A DNA stretch of 35,293 nucleotides from Clostridia bacterium (GCA_900757025.1 CAAEMG010000132.1:1-35293); one strand, 5' to 3'; shown: positions 7,614-15,919, counted from the first letter of the stretch. The notes: generated by a model from the sequence alone, not told the origin. A program made the numbers and translations.

Positions 7614-8129
7614 ATGAACGATCGATTTGCAGTATGTATTATAGTTACAAACCAGTCGGGTGTTCTTACAAGAATATCATCTCTCTTCAGCCAGAGAGGT
7701 TTTAATATAGATACTTTTACATCGGGCGAAACGGAAAATCCTTCCTACGCCAGAATAACAATTACCGCCAGCGGCGATGAAAGAAAAAAAGACCAGCTTA
7801 TCAAACAGATTTCAAAACTTTACGATGTTAAAAAAGTTGAGGTTATGCAGCCGGAAAACACAATACTTCGTGAGCTTATGATAGTTAAAATAAGCGCAAC
7901 AGGGGAAAAACTTCGTGAGGTTCTTGATGCGGCATCTGTTTTCAGAAGCAAAGTTGTTGATATGTCGCCTGGGTCTGTATGTGTTGAAATAACAGGCGAG
8001 GCAGGCAAACTTAACGCATTTTTAACATATGTAAAAGACTACGGAATTTTGGAATACTGCCGAACAGGGCTTATAGCCGTTGAAAGAGGCAAAAACTGTA
8101 TGTTTTCACAGCCTGTAAAAGAGGCTTAA
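7614..8129 (+). CDS. ilvN: acetolactate synthase, small (regulatory) subunit
   Basis: A regulatory subunit that activates the catalytic subunit and confers feedback inhibition, usually by valine. The N-terminal ACT domain (VTNQSGVLTRISSLFSQRGF at about 11-30, then NIDTF) is well conserved, and a C-terminal domain follows, giving the usual length of about 160-170 residues. AAGGAGG precedes the ATG, 14 bases after ilvB. Also called ilvH in other organisms. Confidence 0.93.
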   Translation: MNDRFAVCIIVTNQSGVLTRISSLFSQRGFNIDTFTSGETENPSYARITITASGDERKKDQLIKQISKLYDVKKVEVMQPENTILRELMIVKISATGEKLREVLDAASVFRSKVVDMSPGSVCVEITGEAGKLNAFLTYVKDYGILEYCRTGLIAVERGKNCMFSQPVKEA

Positions 8130-8179
8130 AAATAAAAAATAATTCAAAACTATACTTATATTAAAAGGAGATTATCACT

Positions 8180-9166
8180 ATGGCAAGAATGTATTATGAA
8201 AAAGACGCAGACAAAAACTTAATATTAAACAAAAAGGTAGCCGTTATCGGTTACGGCAGCCAGGGCCATGCCCATGCCCTTAACCTTAAAGAAAGCGGCG
8301 TTGACGTAACAGTTGGCCTTTACGAAGGTTCAAAAAGCAAAGCAAGAGCAGAAGAAGCAGGCCTTAAAGTTAAAAATACAGCAGACGCCGTTAAAGACGC
8401 AGACCTTACAATGATACTTGTAAACGACGAAACACAGGCTAAGCTTTACAAAACAGATGTAGCTCCATACCTTAAACCGGGTTCAACACTTGCTTTTGCA
8501 CACGGTTTCAACATCCATTTCGGTCAGATTGTTCCTCCAAAAGATGTAGACGTTATAATGGTTGCTCCAAAAGGCCCGGGACACACAGTAAGAAGCCAGT
8601 ATCTTGAAGACTTCGGTGTTCCTATGCTTATCGCCGTATATCAGGACGTTTCCGGCAAAGCAAAAGAAACAGCCCTTGCATATGCAGACGCTATCGGTGG
8701 AACAAGAGCCGGCGTGCTTGAAACAACATTCAGAGAAGAAACAGAAACAGACCTTTTTGGCGAACAGGCTGTTCTTTGCGGCGGCGTATGTGCCCTTATG
8801 AAGGCCGGTTTCGATACTCTTGTTGAGGCAGGATACCAGCCTGAAAGCGCATATTTTGAATGTATGCACGAAATGAAACTTATCATCGACCTTGTTGTTA
8901 AAAACGGTATGTCATTTATGCGTCATTCTATCAGCGACACAGCAGAATACGGAGATTACACAGCCGGCCATAAAATCATAACGGACGAAACAAGAAAGGC
9001 TATGAGAGGAATACTTAAAGATATACAGGAAGGCAACTTTGCTAAAGACTGGATACTTGAAAATCAGGCTAACCGCCCTCACTTCAACGCTATGAGAAGA
9101 CTTCAGAAAGAACATCTTTCAGAAAGCGTCGGTGCAGAGCTTAGAAGCCATATGAGAATGAAATAA
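8180..9166 (+). CDS. ilvC: ketol-acid reductoisomerase, class I
   Basis: Catalyses the Mg-dependent isomerisation and NAD(P)H-dependent reduction of acetolactate to dihydroxyisovalerate. At 328 residues it is a class I (short) enzyme. The N-terminal Rossmann motif is GYGSQGHAHALNL, followed by a cofactor loop GLYEGSKSKARAEE. The knotted C-terminal domain carries the metal-binding Asp/Glu motifs (DLFGEQAVLCGG and FECMHEMKLIIDL). The Glu in the cofactor loop makes NADH use possible, but this cannot be judged by eye. AAGGAG precedes the ATG. It is the last gene of the operon, followed by a strong terminator; ilvD and ilvE are not in the window. Confidence 0.95.
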   Translation: MARMYYEKDADKNLILNKKVAVIGYGSQGHAHALNLKESGVDVTVGLYEGSKSKARAEEAGLKVKNTADAVKDADLTMILVNDETQAKLYKTDVAPYLKPGSTLAFAHGFNIHFGQIVPPKDVDVIMVAPKGPGHTVRSQYLEDFGVPMLIAVYQDVSGKAKETALAYADAIGGTRAGVLETTFREETETDLFGEQAVLCGGVCALMKAGFDTLVEAGYQPESAYFECMHEMKLIIDLVVKNGMSFMRHSISDTAEYGDYTAGHKIITDETRKAMRGILKDIQEGNFAKDWILENQANRPHFNAMRRLQKEHLSESVGAELRSHMRMK

Positions 9167-9178
9167 TTGAAAAATTTC

Positions 9179-9207
9179 AGGAGGCAGAAAATGCCTCCTT
9201 TTTTTAT
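9179..9207 (+). terminator. terminator of the ilv operon
   Basis: AGGAGGC (9179-9185) and GCCTCCT (9193-9199) form a perfect stem, followed by TTTTTTTATTTT, directly after the ilvC stop. Confidence 0.85.
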
Positions 9208-9210
9208 TTT

Positions 9211-9340
9211 GGTTTGGAGAATGGATTGCTTTGCACAAAACTCCACACATTTGTCATGTTGAGCGAAGAACACAGTGCAAAGTCGAAAAATCTCATATAA
9301 AGTTTTTTTCACAGAAAAGGTATTTGTCAAATCAAATTTT
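9211..9340 (+). repeat. dispersed intergenic repeat, copy 1
   Basis: Starts with GGTTTGG (9211) and ends with the 21-base block AAAAGGTATTTGTCAAATC plus AA (9315-9335), which is repeated exactly at 21791-21811. Inside lies TTTGTCATGTTGAGCGAAG (9250-9268), resembling a motif found scattered in many bacterial genomes and present in degenerate form at 21696-21714. AGTTTTTTT precedes the end block in both copies. No gene is visible in 9167-9550; the remaining 9341-9504 is featureless AT-rich DNA. Confidence 0.6.
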
Positions 9341-9504
9341 CCAAAAAAGATTCAGCAATTTTCATTAAAATCACTGTGCCATTTATATTTTATACTCAGT
9401 TTCTTCCTTATATATGTATTGCACTATAAACTTAATTTTAATGATAATACCTATCAAATGTATATTGCTTAAATAAATATAACCTTCTTTATACCAGCTG
9501 CACA

Positions 9505-9542
9505 AAAAAAGCCCTGACAGAGCTTTATTCCGTCAAGGCTTT
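9505..9542 (-). terminator. terminator of the metal-ATPase operon
   Basis: AAAGCCCTGAC (9508-9518) pairs with GTCAAGGCTTT (9532-9542) with one mismatch. On the minus strand the stem is followed by TTTTTTTGTGC. It stands nine bases beyond the ATPase stop codon. The plus strand also has a T-rich tail, so it could work both ways. Confidence 0.75.
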
Positions 9543-9550
9543 GATTTTTT

Positions 9551-11635
9551 TTATTTTTTAAGGCAAGGACGCATACTAAGCGCACTTATTCCCATTGTAG
9601 ACATATTGTGGCATATTGCCGATGTCTGCGGTGTTATAACACCTGTAATACCAAGGGCAAGAAGCATTGTGTTGAAGCCGATAATAAATCTGTAATTTTT
9701 GTTTATCTTCTTCATAACTTCCATGCTGAGTTTTCTAAGTGTTACAAGGCTGTGGAGATTTGCCGAAAGAAGGCTTATATCCGCAACTTCTTTTGCAATA
9801 TCCGAGCTGTCTTTCATGGACACGGAAACATCTGCTGCCGAAAGAGCCGGTGAATCATTTACACCGTCGCCAACCATAATTACCTTATGGCCTTCGCTCT
9901 TAATGCTTTCTATAACAGATGCCTTATCTTCCGGAAGAACCTGTGCTCTGTATGAATCTATTCCAAGTTCTTCACAGGCAGATTTTGCTGCACTTTCGCT
10001 GTCGCCTGTAAGCATAATTATATTCTTTACGCCATATTTGCGAAGCTCTTTAAGTACATCTGCCGCCTCTTCCTTAACAGGGTCATTTATACATATTGCA
10101 CCTGCAAGTTTATCGCCTATAGCAAGGTAAACTGCCGAACGGCCGTTAATTTTCTTTTCAAGGGCATTTCTCTTTCTGCCGTCAAACGTAATGCCTTCGT
10201 CATCAAAAACAAAGTGTGCACTGCCGATAATTGCTCTGTTGTCACCAATTTTTGAGGCTATGCCGTGGGCAACAACATATTCAACCTCTGCGTGTTCTTC
10301 CTCATGGTGAAGTCCTTCTTCCAAAGCCTTAGCAACAATAGCCTTGGCAACGCTGTGAGGGAAATGTTCCTCAAGGCAGGCTGCTGTTTTAAGCACATAA
10401 TCTTTTGAAAAATCGTTTACGGCTATAACTTCCGCAACCTGTGGGCATGCCTGTGTAAGAGTACCTGTTTTATCAAATACTATTGTGTCTGCCTCTGCAA
10501 AGTTTTCAAGGAACTTGCCGCCCTTAACCATAATTTTATGTGATGCTGCCTCTCTCATTGCCGAAACAACAGAGATAGGAACAGAAAGCTTAATGGCACA
10601 TGAATAGTCTACCATAAGAACAGACATTGCCTTTGTTATGTTTCTTGTTACAAGATATGTAGCGATTGAAGTTACAAAGCTGAAAGGAACTATAGAGTCT
10701 GCAAGGTTTTCGGCTCTGCTTTGAACGCCGGCTTTAAGACCTTCCGAACGGTCTATAAGCTCTATAATCTTGCTGAGTCTGCTTTCCGAGCTTAAAGCTC
10801 TTACTTCTATAACTACGCTGCCTTCTTCAACAACAGTTCCGGCAAAAACGCTTGAACCGTCTTTTTTAAGAACCGAAAGAGGCTCGCCTGTCATTGCGGC
10901 TTCGTTTACCATAGCTTCGCCGTCAACAACATTTCCGTCAAAAGGAATTACGCTGCCCATACGAACAACAATTTTGTCCCCTGTCTGAACTTTTTCCATA
11001 GGAACCTGTATTTGTGTTCCGTCCTCATGGCAAAGCCATACAGTATCAACATTTAAAGCAAGGCTGTTTGAAAGAGCATTCCTTGTACGTTTTCTTGTGT
11101 AATCTTCAATCATGCCCGAAAGGTTAAGAAGGAACATTACGGAAGCAGCCGAGCTGTAATCGCCCTGTACAAGAGCCGCACTTATGGCTGCCGCATCAAG
11201 TACGGAAACATTCATATCGCACTTGAGAAGGCTGCTTACGCCATGTGCTATAAAGCCTGCCGCTCTAAAAAGCGTTACGCCTATTCTGATAGGTGCAGGC
11301 ATAAAGTTTTTCATTATAAATCTTCTTACAACGCTTGCGGCAACAGCCTGCTGAAATTCCAAGTCTGTTTTTGCCATAACGTCGTGGTCGGAAGGTTCGC
11401 AGCATACCAGGTCGGTCTTTTTAATATTGTCAAAATAATTCAGAACCTCATCCCTGTGCTTTGGGTCATAAATAACAAGAATACTGCCGTTTGTATGGTT
11501 TGTGTTTACGCTTGTAACGTAAATTCTCTGCTGAAGACCTGCGGCAATTCCGTAGCCCTCTTCGGCAGAAAATGCAAACTTTCCGCAGCGTATTCTGAGC
11601 CTTCCTTTTGTATCATGCTTTACTACGTATTTCAT
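9551..11635 (-). CDS. heavy-metal-translocating P-type ATPase (P1B-like) with an SCA membrane motif
   Basis: A 694-residue metal-exporting P-type ATPase. Key parts are the actuator TGE (249-251), phosphorylation site DKTGT (Asp388), the nucleotide-domain HP-type motif EEHFPHS (about 422-428) and the hinge GDGVND (589-594). Six or more membrane segments lie around 115-175, 310-360 and 645-670. The N-terminal 75 residues resemble a metal-binding-like domain but have no CxxC. The usual CPC/CPx membrane motif is replaced by Ser-Cys-Ala (345-347). This places it away from classical Cu and Zn/Cd exporters and nearer the CtpC-like group, for which Mn or Zn have been proposed. The metal is therefore uncertain. 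It follows a small DUF6110-like gene by 17 bases. Confidence 0.85.
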   Translation of the reverse strand: MKYVVKHDTKGRLRIRCGKFAFSAEEGYGIAAGLQQRIYVTSVNTNHTNGSILVIYDPKHRDEVLNYFDNIKKTDLVCCEPSDHDVMAKTDLEFQQAVAASVVRRFIMKNFMPAPIRIGVTLFRAAGFIAHGVSSLLKCDMNVSVLDAAAISAALVQGDYSSAASVMFLLNLSGMIEDYTRKRTRNALSNSLALNVDTVWLCHEDGTQIQVPMEKVQTGDKIVVRMGSVIPFDGNVVDGEAMVNEAAMTGEPLSVLKKDGSSVFAGTVVEEGSVVIEVRALSSESRLSKIIELIDRSEGLKAGVQSRAENLADSIVPFSFVTSIATYLVTRNITKAMSVLMVDYSCAIKLSVPISVVSAMREAASHKIMVKGGKFLENFAEADTIVFDKTGTLTQACPQVAEVIAVNDFSKDYVLKTAACLEEHFPHSVAKAIVAKALEEGLHHEEEHAEVEYVVAHGIASKIGDNRAIIGSAHFVFDDEGITFDGRKRNALEKKINGRSAVYLAIGDKLAGAICINDPVKEEAADVLKELRKYGVKNIIMLTGDSESAAKSACEELGIDSYRAQVLPEDKASVIESIKSEGHKVIMVGDGVNDSPALSAADVSVSMKDSSDIAKEVADISLLSANLHSLVTLRKLSMEVMKKINKNYRFIIGFNTMLLALGITGVITPQTSAICHNMSTMGISALSMRPCLKK

Positions 11636-11652
11636 AGGTAAGCCCCCTTACC

Positions 11653-11904
11653 TTATGCTTCCTCTTCTTCTACAAGACCGGCTTCTGCCTTTGCATCATA
11701 GCATAAGTCCTGAGCATCCTCTTTCATGTTTGAGAATACTTCCTGAGCATCACTCTGAAGCTTCATAGCTTTAGCCATTGTCTTTACGGCTGCTTTTCTT
11801 GTTGAATCGCTCTGGATAAACTTTTTGCCAAGTACGATTGCTGCTGCTCCGCCGATAAAATATGCTACCTTTTCATTTTTAAAGAAATCTAATACTTTTT
11901 TCAT
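11653..11904 (-). CDS. small membrane-anchored protein, DUF6110-like
   Basis: An 83-residue protein with one N-terminal hydrophobic segment (about 12-28, GGAAAIVLGKKF), a helical Ala/Lys-rich middle and an acidic tail (EEEEA). The layout matches small DUF6110 proteins, which I recall next to P-type metal ATPases in Clostridia. It contains a single Cys (in DLCYDAK). It is translated from a GGAGTG-type site just before the ATPase and probably shares its transcript. A role as an accessory or membrane partner of the ATPase is inferred from position only. Confidence 0.65.
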   Translation of the reverse strand: MKKVLDFFKNEKVAYFIGGAAAIVLGKKFIQSDSTRKAAVKTMAKAMKLQSDAQEVFSNMKEDAQDLCYDAKAEAGLVEEEEA

Positions 11905-12006
11905 TTTGAAACACTCCTTTACTATAATAAAAAATTGTTAATAAAAACCAGTTTATATATTTAGTAATAAAAAAGCTGATTTTTACTTTACTTTTATGTT
12001 TTCTAT

Positions 12007-12035
12007 ATAATATCACTAAAAATTTTAAAAGTCAT
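12007..12035 (-). promoter_or_regulatory. promoter of the DUF6110/ATPase operon
   Basis: On the minus strand ATGACT (12030-12035), a 17-base spacer and an extended -10, TGATATTAT (-10 proper at 12007-12012), form a plausible promoter about 100 bases upstream of the small gene. The -35 is weak. Confidence 0.4.
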
Positions 12036-12137
12036 TAGTAATTTTATTAACCGTCAAATTAACAAAGTTAAATATATATAAAATTGCTTAACCTTATTCA
12101 AAAAAATCATTTTTTATGTATTATACAGATATTTTTT

Positions 12138-12170
12138 AAAAGACGACTCAGAATTATCCAAGCCGTCTTT
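12138..12170 (-). terminator. terminator of the feo operon
   Basis: AAAAGACG (12138-12145) and CGTCTTT (12164-12170) pair; the loop can pair further (CT with AG). On the minus strand TTTTAAAAAATAT follows. It lies just after the small Cys-rich gene and marks the end of the iron operon. Confidence 0.55.
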
Positions 12171-12176
12171 ACGCTT

Positions 12177-12323
12177 TTATTTATGGGGGATGTCGTGGCA
12201 ATGTCCTCCGCAGGAAGAACAATCGCCGCAGCAACCGCCGCCGTTTTTTCTTTTTTCATGCAGGTTTTTTATAATGCTGCCTACAATAGCAATAAGTATA
12301 ACCAATACAATAAGAGTACCCAT
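12177..12323 (-). CDS. FeoB-associated Cys-rich membrane protein
   Basis: A 48-residue protein: MGTLIVLVILIAIVGSIIKN makes one N-terminal membrane segment, followed by a short basic stretch and the cluster CCGDCSSCGGHCH with six Cys and two His. This is the hallmark of the FeoB-associated small proteins (PF12669 as I recall), encoded directly after feoB in Firmicutes and thought to help ferrous iron transfer. GGAGG lies nine bases before the ATG. It starts 32 bases beyond the feoB stop and is the last gene of the operon. The metal-binding role is inferred from the Cys/His cluster. Confidence 0.85.
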   Translation of the reverse strand: MGTLIVLVILIAIVGSIIKNLHEKRKNGGGCCGDCSSCGGHCHDIPHK

Positions 12324-12355
12324 TATAAATCGCCTCCGAAAATGATAATTTCTTA

Positions 12356-14851
12356 TCAGTTAGATTCTACTGCTCTTTTGCCAGTAATGCCTGTTTCCTT
12401 TACAGGTCTGAAAAGAAGGTAGATAAATGCAATTATCAATACTACGGCAACTATTGTGCCTATGCCAATTCCGCCGCCTGTAAGTGCAAGACCAATCTGG
12501 TTAATTACAAGGCTTACAAGATAAGCAAAACCGCACTGATAGCCTATAGCTATAAAGAACCATTTTGTGTTGTTCATTTCTCTCTTGATAGCGCCCATAG
12601 CTGCGAAGCAAGGTGCACAAAGAAGGTTAAATGCAAGGAAAGCATAACCGCTTATTGCTGTAAAGTTTGCTGCCATGTTCTGGTAAACTGTGCCTTCGCC
12701 GCCAGTGTAAAGTATACCCAAAGTACCAACAATGTTTTCCTTTGCAACAAGACCTGTGATAGAAGCAACAGTTGCCTGCCAGTTTCCAAAGCCCTGTGGA
12801 ATGAATATCCATGCAACAGCCTTACCTATTGTAGCCAAGATACTGTAGTCAATTTCTTCTTCGCTAAGCATTCTGAATGCTCCGTCAACAAAGCCGAAGT
12901 ATGTTGTAAACCAAACAATGATTGTTGAAAGAAGTATGATTGTACCGGCTTTCTTAATAAATGATGAGCCTCTTTCCCACATACTTCTAAGTATTGTGCC
13001 AACAGTTGGCATATGGTATGCCGGAAGTTCCATAACGAAAGGAGCAGGGTCACCAACAAAGAGTTTTGTTTTCTTTAAAATTATACCTGAGCATATAATT
13101 GCCGCAATACCCATAAAGTATGCTGAAGGAGCAACCCAAGGAGCACCGTTAAATATTGCACCGGCAACCATAGCGATAAACGGAAGTTTAGCACCGCAAG
13201 GTATAAATGTTGTTGTCATAATTGTCATACGACGGTCACGTTCATTTTCGATTGTTCTTGATGCCATGATACCGGGAACACCACAACCTGTACCTATAAG
13301 AATAGGAATGAATGATTTACCTGATAAACCGAAGCGACGGAAAATTCTGTCCATGATGAATGCTATACGTGCCATATAACCGCAGCCTTCAAGGAAAGCA
13401 AGGAATATGAAAAGTACAAGCATCTGAGGAACGAAACCTAAAACAGCACCTACACCGGCAACAATACCGTCAAGTATAAGTCCGTTAAGCCAGTCTGCAC
13501 AACCTATTGCATCAAGTGCATTTCCTATAATAACAGGAACACCCGGAACCCATACACCATAATCAGCAGGGTCAGGAGCTTCACCGCCAAAGTCCTTGTA
13601 TGTTTCAACAGCTTCTGCAAGGTCTGCACCTGTTGCAGTTACATCTTCAACAGCAAGTGTTTCTTCATCTTCAACAGAATATGTAGCCTCTGCATCAGGA
13701 GCAATGCCTGCCGCAAAATCTTCAACTGCCGCTACTGCCGCATCTGCATCAAAGTTTTCGCTTTCAGGGTCAATGATTTCTGCCACATCATCAGCACCTT
13801 CAAACTCTATAAAGCCGTTTATGATTTCAGCCGCTCCGCTGTATTCGTCATTTACTTCTTCATAAGCCGATGTTCCTATACCGAAAAGATGCCATCCGTC
13901 ACCAAACACACCGTCATTTGCCCAGTCTGTAGCTATTGTGCCGACAGTTGTAACTGAAATATAGTAAACAATAAACATAACAACCGCAAATATAGGAAGT
14001 GCAAGTATACGGTTTGTAACTATACGGTCAATTTTATCTGAAACTGAAAGATGGTCTGTATTTTTCTTCTTAACAGCCTTTGATATAAGCTCTCCAATAT
14101 ATACATATCTTTCGTTTGTGATAATGCTTTCGCTGTCATCATCAAGCTCTTCTTCAATCTTTGCTACTATTTCTTCGATTTTGTCTTTCTGAACCTGTGA
14201 AAGATTTAAAATTGAAGTAGCTTTTTCATCTCTTTCAAAAAGCTTAACGGCAAACCATCTCTTCTGGCTTGCTTCTGTGTTTGCAGCAATGATTTCTTCG
14301 ATTTCCACAAGAGCGTCTTCAACATTTTTTGTAAATTTATGTACGATTTTCTGTTCTTTTCTGCTTTCGGCAAGCTTAATTGCTTCTTTTGCTGCTTCCA
14401 TAGCACCTGTGCCTTTAAGGGCTGATGTTTCAACAACTACGCAGCCAAGCTCTTTGCCAAGCTTATCTTTATCTATTACGTCGCCTCTTTTGTTTACAAT
14501 ATCAATCATGTTAAGGGCGATTACCGTTGGTATACCCATTTCGATAAGCTGTGTTGTAAGATAAAGGTTTCTTTCAATATTTGAAGCATCAACAAGGTTT
14601 AATATGGCATCGGGTTTTTCTTTGATGATATAATCTCTTGTTACAACTTCCTCAAGTGTGTATGGAGAAAGAGAATATATACCGGGAAGGTCGGCTATTG
14701 TAACATCTTTGTGTCCTTTAAGCTTACCTTCTTTTTTCTCAACCGTAACACCCGGCCAGTTTCCAACATACTGGTTGCTTCCTGTAAGCAGGTTAAACAT
14801 TGTAGTTTTACCACAGTTTGGGTTTCCTGCCAAAGCTATTGTTATTGCCAT
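12356..14851 (-). CDS. feoB: ferrous iron transporter FeoB
   Basis: GTP-binding membrane protein that imports Fe(II). The N-terminal G domain has G1 GNPNCGKT (9-16), G3 DLPG (54-57) and G4 NMID (114-117), then the helical GDI-like domain to about 265. The membrane part carries both Gate motifs (GCGYMARIAFIMDR, and later LCAPCFAAMG). At 831 residues it is long for the family (usually 650-770). The excess lies between the first and second membrane segments: residues about 325-435 form a very acidic, Ala-rich stretch (for example DPESENFDADAAV and YSVEDEETLAVEDV) expected to face outward. AGGAGG precedes the ATG. It follows two feoA genes. Confidence 0.95.
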   Translation of the reverse strand: MAITIALAGNPNCGKTTMFNLLTGSNQYVGNWPGVTVEKKEGKLKGHKDVTIADLPGIYSLSPYTLEEVVTRDYIIKEKPDAILNLVDASNIERNLYLTTQLIEMGIPTVIALNMIDIVNKRGDVIDKDKLGKELGCVVVETSALKGTGAMEAAKEAIKLAESRKEQKIVHKFTKNVEDALVEIEEIIAANTEASQKRWFAVKLFERDEKATSILNLSQVQKDKIEEIVAKIEEELDDDSESIITNERYVYIGELISKAVKKKNTDHLSVSDKIDRIVTNRILALPIFAVVMFIVYYISVTTVGTIATDWANDGVFGDGWHLFGIGTSAYEEVNDEYSGAAEIINGFIEFEGADDVAEIIDPESENFDADAAVAAVEDFAAGIAPDAEATYSVEDEETLAVEDVTATGADLAEAVETYKDFGGEAPDPADYGVWVPGVPVIIGNALDAIGCADWLNGLILDGIVAGVGAVLGFVPQMLVLFIFLAFLEGCGYMARIAFIMDRIFRRFGLSGKSFIPILIGTGCGVPGIMASRTIENERDRRMTIMTTTFIPCGAKLPFIAMVAGAIFNGAPWVAPSAYFMGIAAIICSGIILKKTKLFVGDPAPFVMELPAYHMPTVGTILRSMWERGSSFIKKAGTIILLSTIIVWFTTYFGFVDGAFRMLSEEEIDYSILATIGKAVAWIFIPQGFGNWQATVASITGLVAKENIVGTLGILYTGGEGTVYQNMAANFTAISGYAFLAFNLLCAPCFAAMGAIKREMNNTKWFFIAIGYQCGFAYLVSLVINQIGLALTGGGIGIGTIVAVVLIIAFIYLLFRPVKETGITGKRAVESN

Positions 14852-14877
14852 TTTGCTTTTCCTCCTATTTTCTTTTC

Positions 14878-15099
14878 TTACTCAACTTCTATATACTGTG
14901 CGTCGGCTTTTCTAAGAGAAAGTTCATATCCTCTAACCTTAACTTCAATAGGGTCTCCGAGAGGGGCAACCTTTCTTATAAAAATTTCGGCACCCTTTGT
15001 AATACCCATGTCCATGATACGTCTTTTAACCGCTCCGTCACCGCCAAGCTTTGTAACTTTAACAGTTTCGCCGATTTTTGCGTCTTTTAAACTTTTCAT
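14878..15099 (-). CDS. feoA: FeoA-domain protein (second copy)
   Basis: A 73-residue SH3-like FeoA protein. The family core is visible: GETVKVTKLGGDGAVKRRI, then MDMGITKGAEI, then VRGYELSLRKADAQYIEVE. FeoA binds the cytoplasmic side of FeoB and supports Fe(II) uptake. It is the gene next to feoB (26 bases before it) and follows a second FeoA gene by 21 bases. Two separate FeoA genes per operon are common in Clostridia; division of labour between them is not known. Confidence 0.9.
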   Translation of the reverse strand: MKSLKDAKIGETVKVTKLGGDGAVKRRIMDMGITKGAEIFIRKVAPLGDPIEVKVRGYELSLRKADAQYIEVE

Positions 15100-15120
15100 T
15101 TTCCACCTGTCCTTTCCTTT

Positions 15121-15339
15121 TTATTGTTCCACAAGTATACGGTTTGCCATCTGTTTGCTTACGGCAACACGTACATCTTTTACATTAACAATCATGTTTC
15201 CGTCAATTTCAGTTATAACAGTTACACTGCCGCCCTGAACAAAGCCGAGATTTTCAAGGAATCTCTTTGTTTCGTCCTTGCCTTTTATAAGGCCGATTGT
15301 CAAAGCTCCTCCTTTAGGAGCAAGTGATAATGGAATCAT
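15121..15339 (-). CDS. feoA: FeoA-domain protein (first copy)
   Basis: A 72-residue FeoA-fold protein: MIPLSLAPKGGALTIGLIKG, then KRFLENLGFVQGGSVTVITE and a C-terminal KDVRVAVSKQMANRILV. It is the first gene of the iron operon, with AAGGAGG before the ATG. Sequence differs strongly from its neighbour at 14878-15099 (few identical residues beyond the fold pattern), so the two are old paralogues rather than a recent duplication. Confidence 0.88.
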   Translation of the reverse strand: MIPLSLAPKGGALTIGLIKGKDETKRFLENLGFVQGGSVTVITEIDGNMIVNVKDVRVAVSKQMANRILVEQ

Positions 15340-15393
15340 TATTCTGCCTCCTTAAAAAATAACTTACTTATAAATTGTATTATTCCGATATGT

Positions 15394-15426
15394 TTAGGAA
15401 TGGTTATTTATATTAGCCATTCCTAA
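15394..15426. promoter_or_regulatory. operator-like palindrome between feo and the DtxR-like genes
   Basis: TTAGGAATGGTTA (15394-15406), a 7-base spacer and TAGCCATTCCTAA (15414-15426) form a 13-bp inverted repeat with one mismatch. The outer TTAGG/CCTAA halves match those of DtxR-family boxes. It begins a few bases after the expected start of feo transcription, so a bound protein would block it. Binding by the adjacent regulator is inferred. Confidence 0.7.
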
Positions 15427-15436
15427 TTCTCTTGTA

Positions 15437-15465
15437 AGTTTACTATCTCTAACGTACATTGTCAA
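15437..15465 (-). promoter_or_regulatory. promoter of the feo operon
   Basis: On the minus strand TTGACA (15460-15465), a 17-base spacer and TAAACT (15437-15442). The expected start near 15430 lies immediately upstream of the palindrome at 15394-15426. Confidence 0.7.
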
Positions 15466-15481
15466 TACCTTATTTTTTTTA

Positions 15482-15510
15482 TTGATAAATAATAACTATT
15501 GTTATATACT
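15482..15510 (+). promoter_or_regulatory. promoter of the DtxR-like regulator pair
   Basis: TTGATA (15482-15487), a 17-base spacer and TATACT (15505-15510), about 28 bases before the ribosome-binding site of the first regulator. It diverges from the feo promoter, with only 16 bases between the two -35 boxes. Confidence 0.7.
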
Positions 15511-15544
15511 ATATTCAGAAAAATTCTGGAAGGGGCGTAAACGC

Positions 15545-15919
15545 ATGAAAATTCAGCAGTCAGGCGAAAAATATCTTGAAACAATATTGATACTTGAAAA
15601 ACGAAACGGCATTGCCCGCCCTGTAGACGTAGCAAGGGAACTTGGTTTTTCAAAGGCAAGCGTAAGCCGTGCCGTAGCAATATTAAAGGAAGAAAAGCTG
15701 ATAGAAAAGGGCAGTATAAACCAGCTTCTGCTTACTAAACTCGGCAGAAAAACAGCCGAAAAAAGCCTTGAAAAACAGCGTATATTAAAAAATTTTCTTA
15801 TAATGAACGGTATAGATATAAAAACAGCTGATACAGACACTCAAAAACTTTCGTATTTTTTAAGTGCAAAAACCATAAACAGCATGAAATCGGAATTAAA
15901 AACAGCGGCAATGCAGTAA
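15545..15919 (+). CDS. DtxR/MntR-like transcriptional regulator, metal ligands apparently lost
   Basis: A 124-residue protein with the N-terminal winged helix of the DtxR/MntR family (SGEKYLETILILEKRNGIARPV, then DVARELGFSKASVSRAVAIL) and a short dimerisation domain, so it is MntR-sized with no SH3 domain. By eye alignment to MntR-type proteins, the ligand segment that normally reads like ACRIEHVIS is TQKLSYFLS here, the RH of the linking helix is KQ, and the first Asp ligand is Lys; only the first Glu (in YLETI) remains. ATG at 15545 follows GGAAGGGG; an earlier in-frame start at 15482 lies within the promoter and is rejected. Likely represses or activates feo through 15394-15426. How it would sense iron is unclear. 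Confidence 0.8.
   Translation: MKIQQSGEKYLETILILEKRNGIARPVDVARELGFSKASVSRAVAILKEEKLIEKGSINQLLLTKLGRKTAEKSLEKQRILKNFLIMNGIDIKTADTDTQKLSYFLSAKTINSMKSELKTAAMQ

Noticed and set aside
9699..10130. 143-codon plus-strand frame opposite the P-type ATPase gene
   Set aside because: Shadow of the conserved hinge and nucleotide-domain coding region; Ser/Thr-rich composition is typical of antisense reading.
14711..15238. Long plus-strand frame opposite feoB/feoA
   Set aside because: Antisense shadow of feoB and feoA, without ribosome-binding site or recognisable family features.
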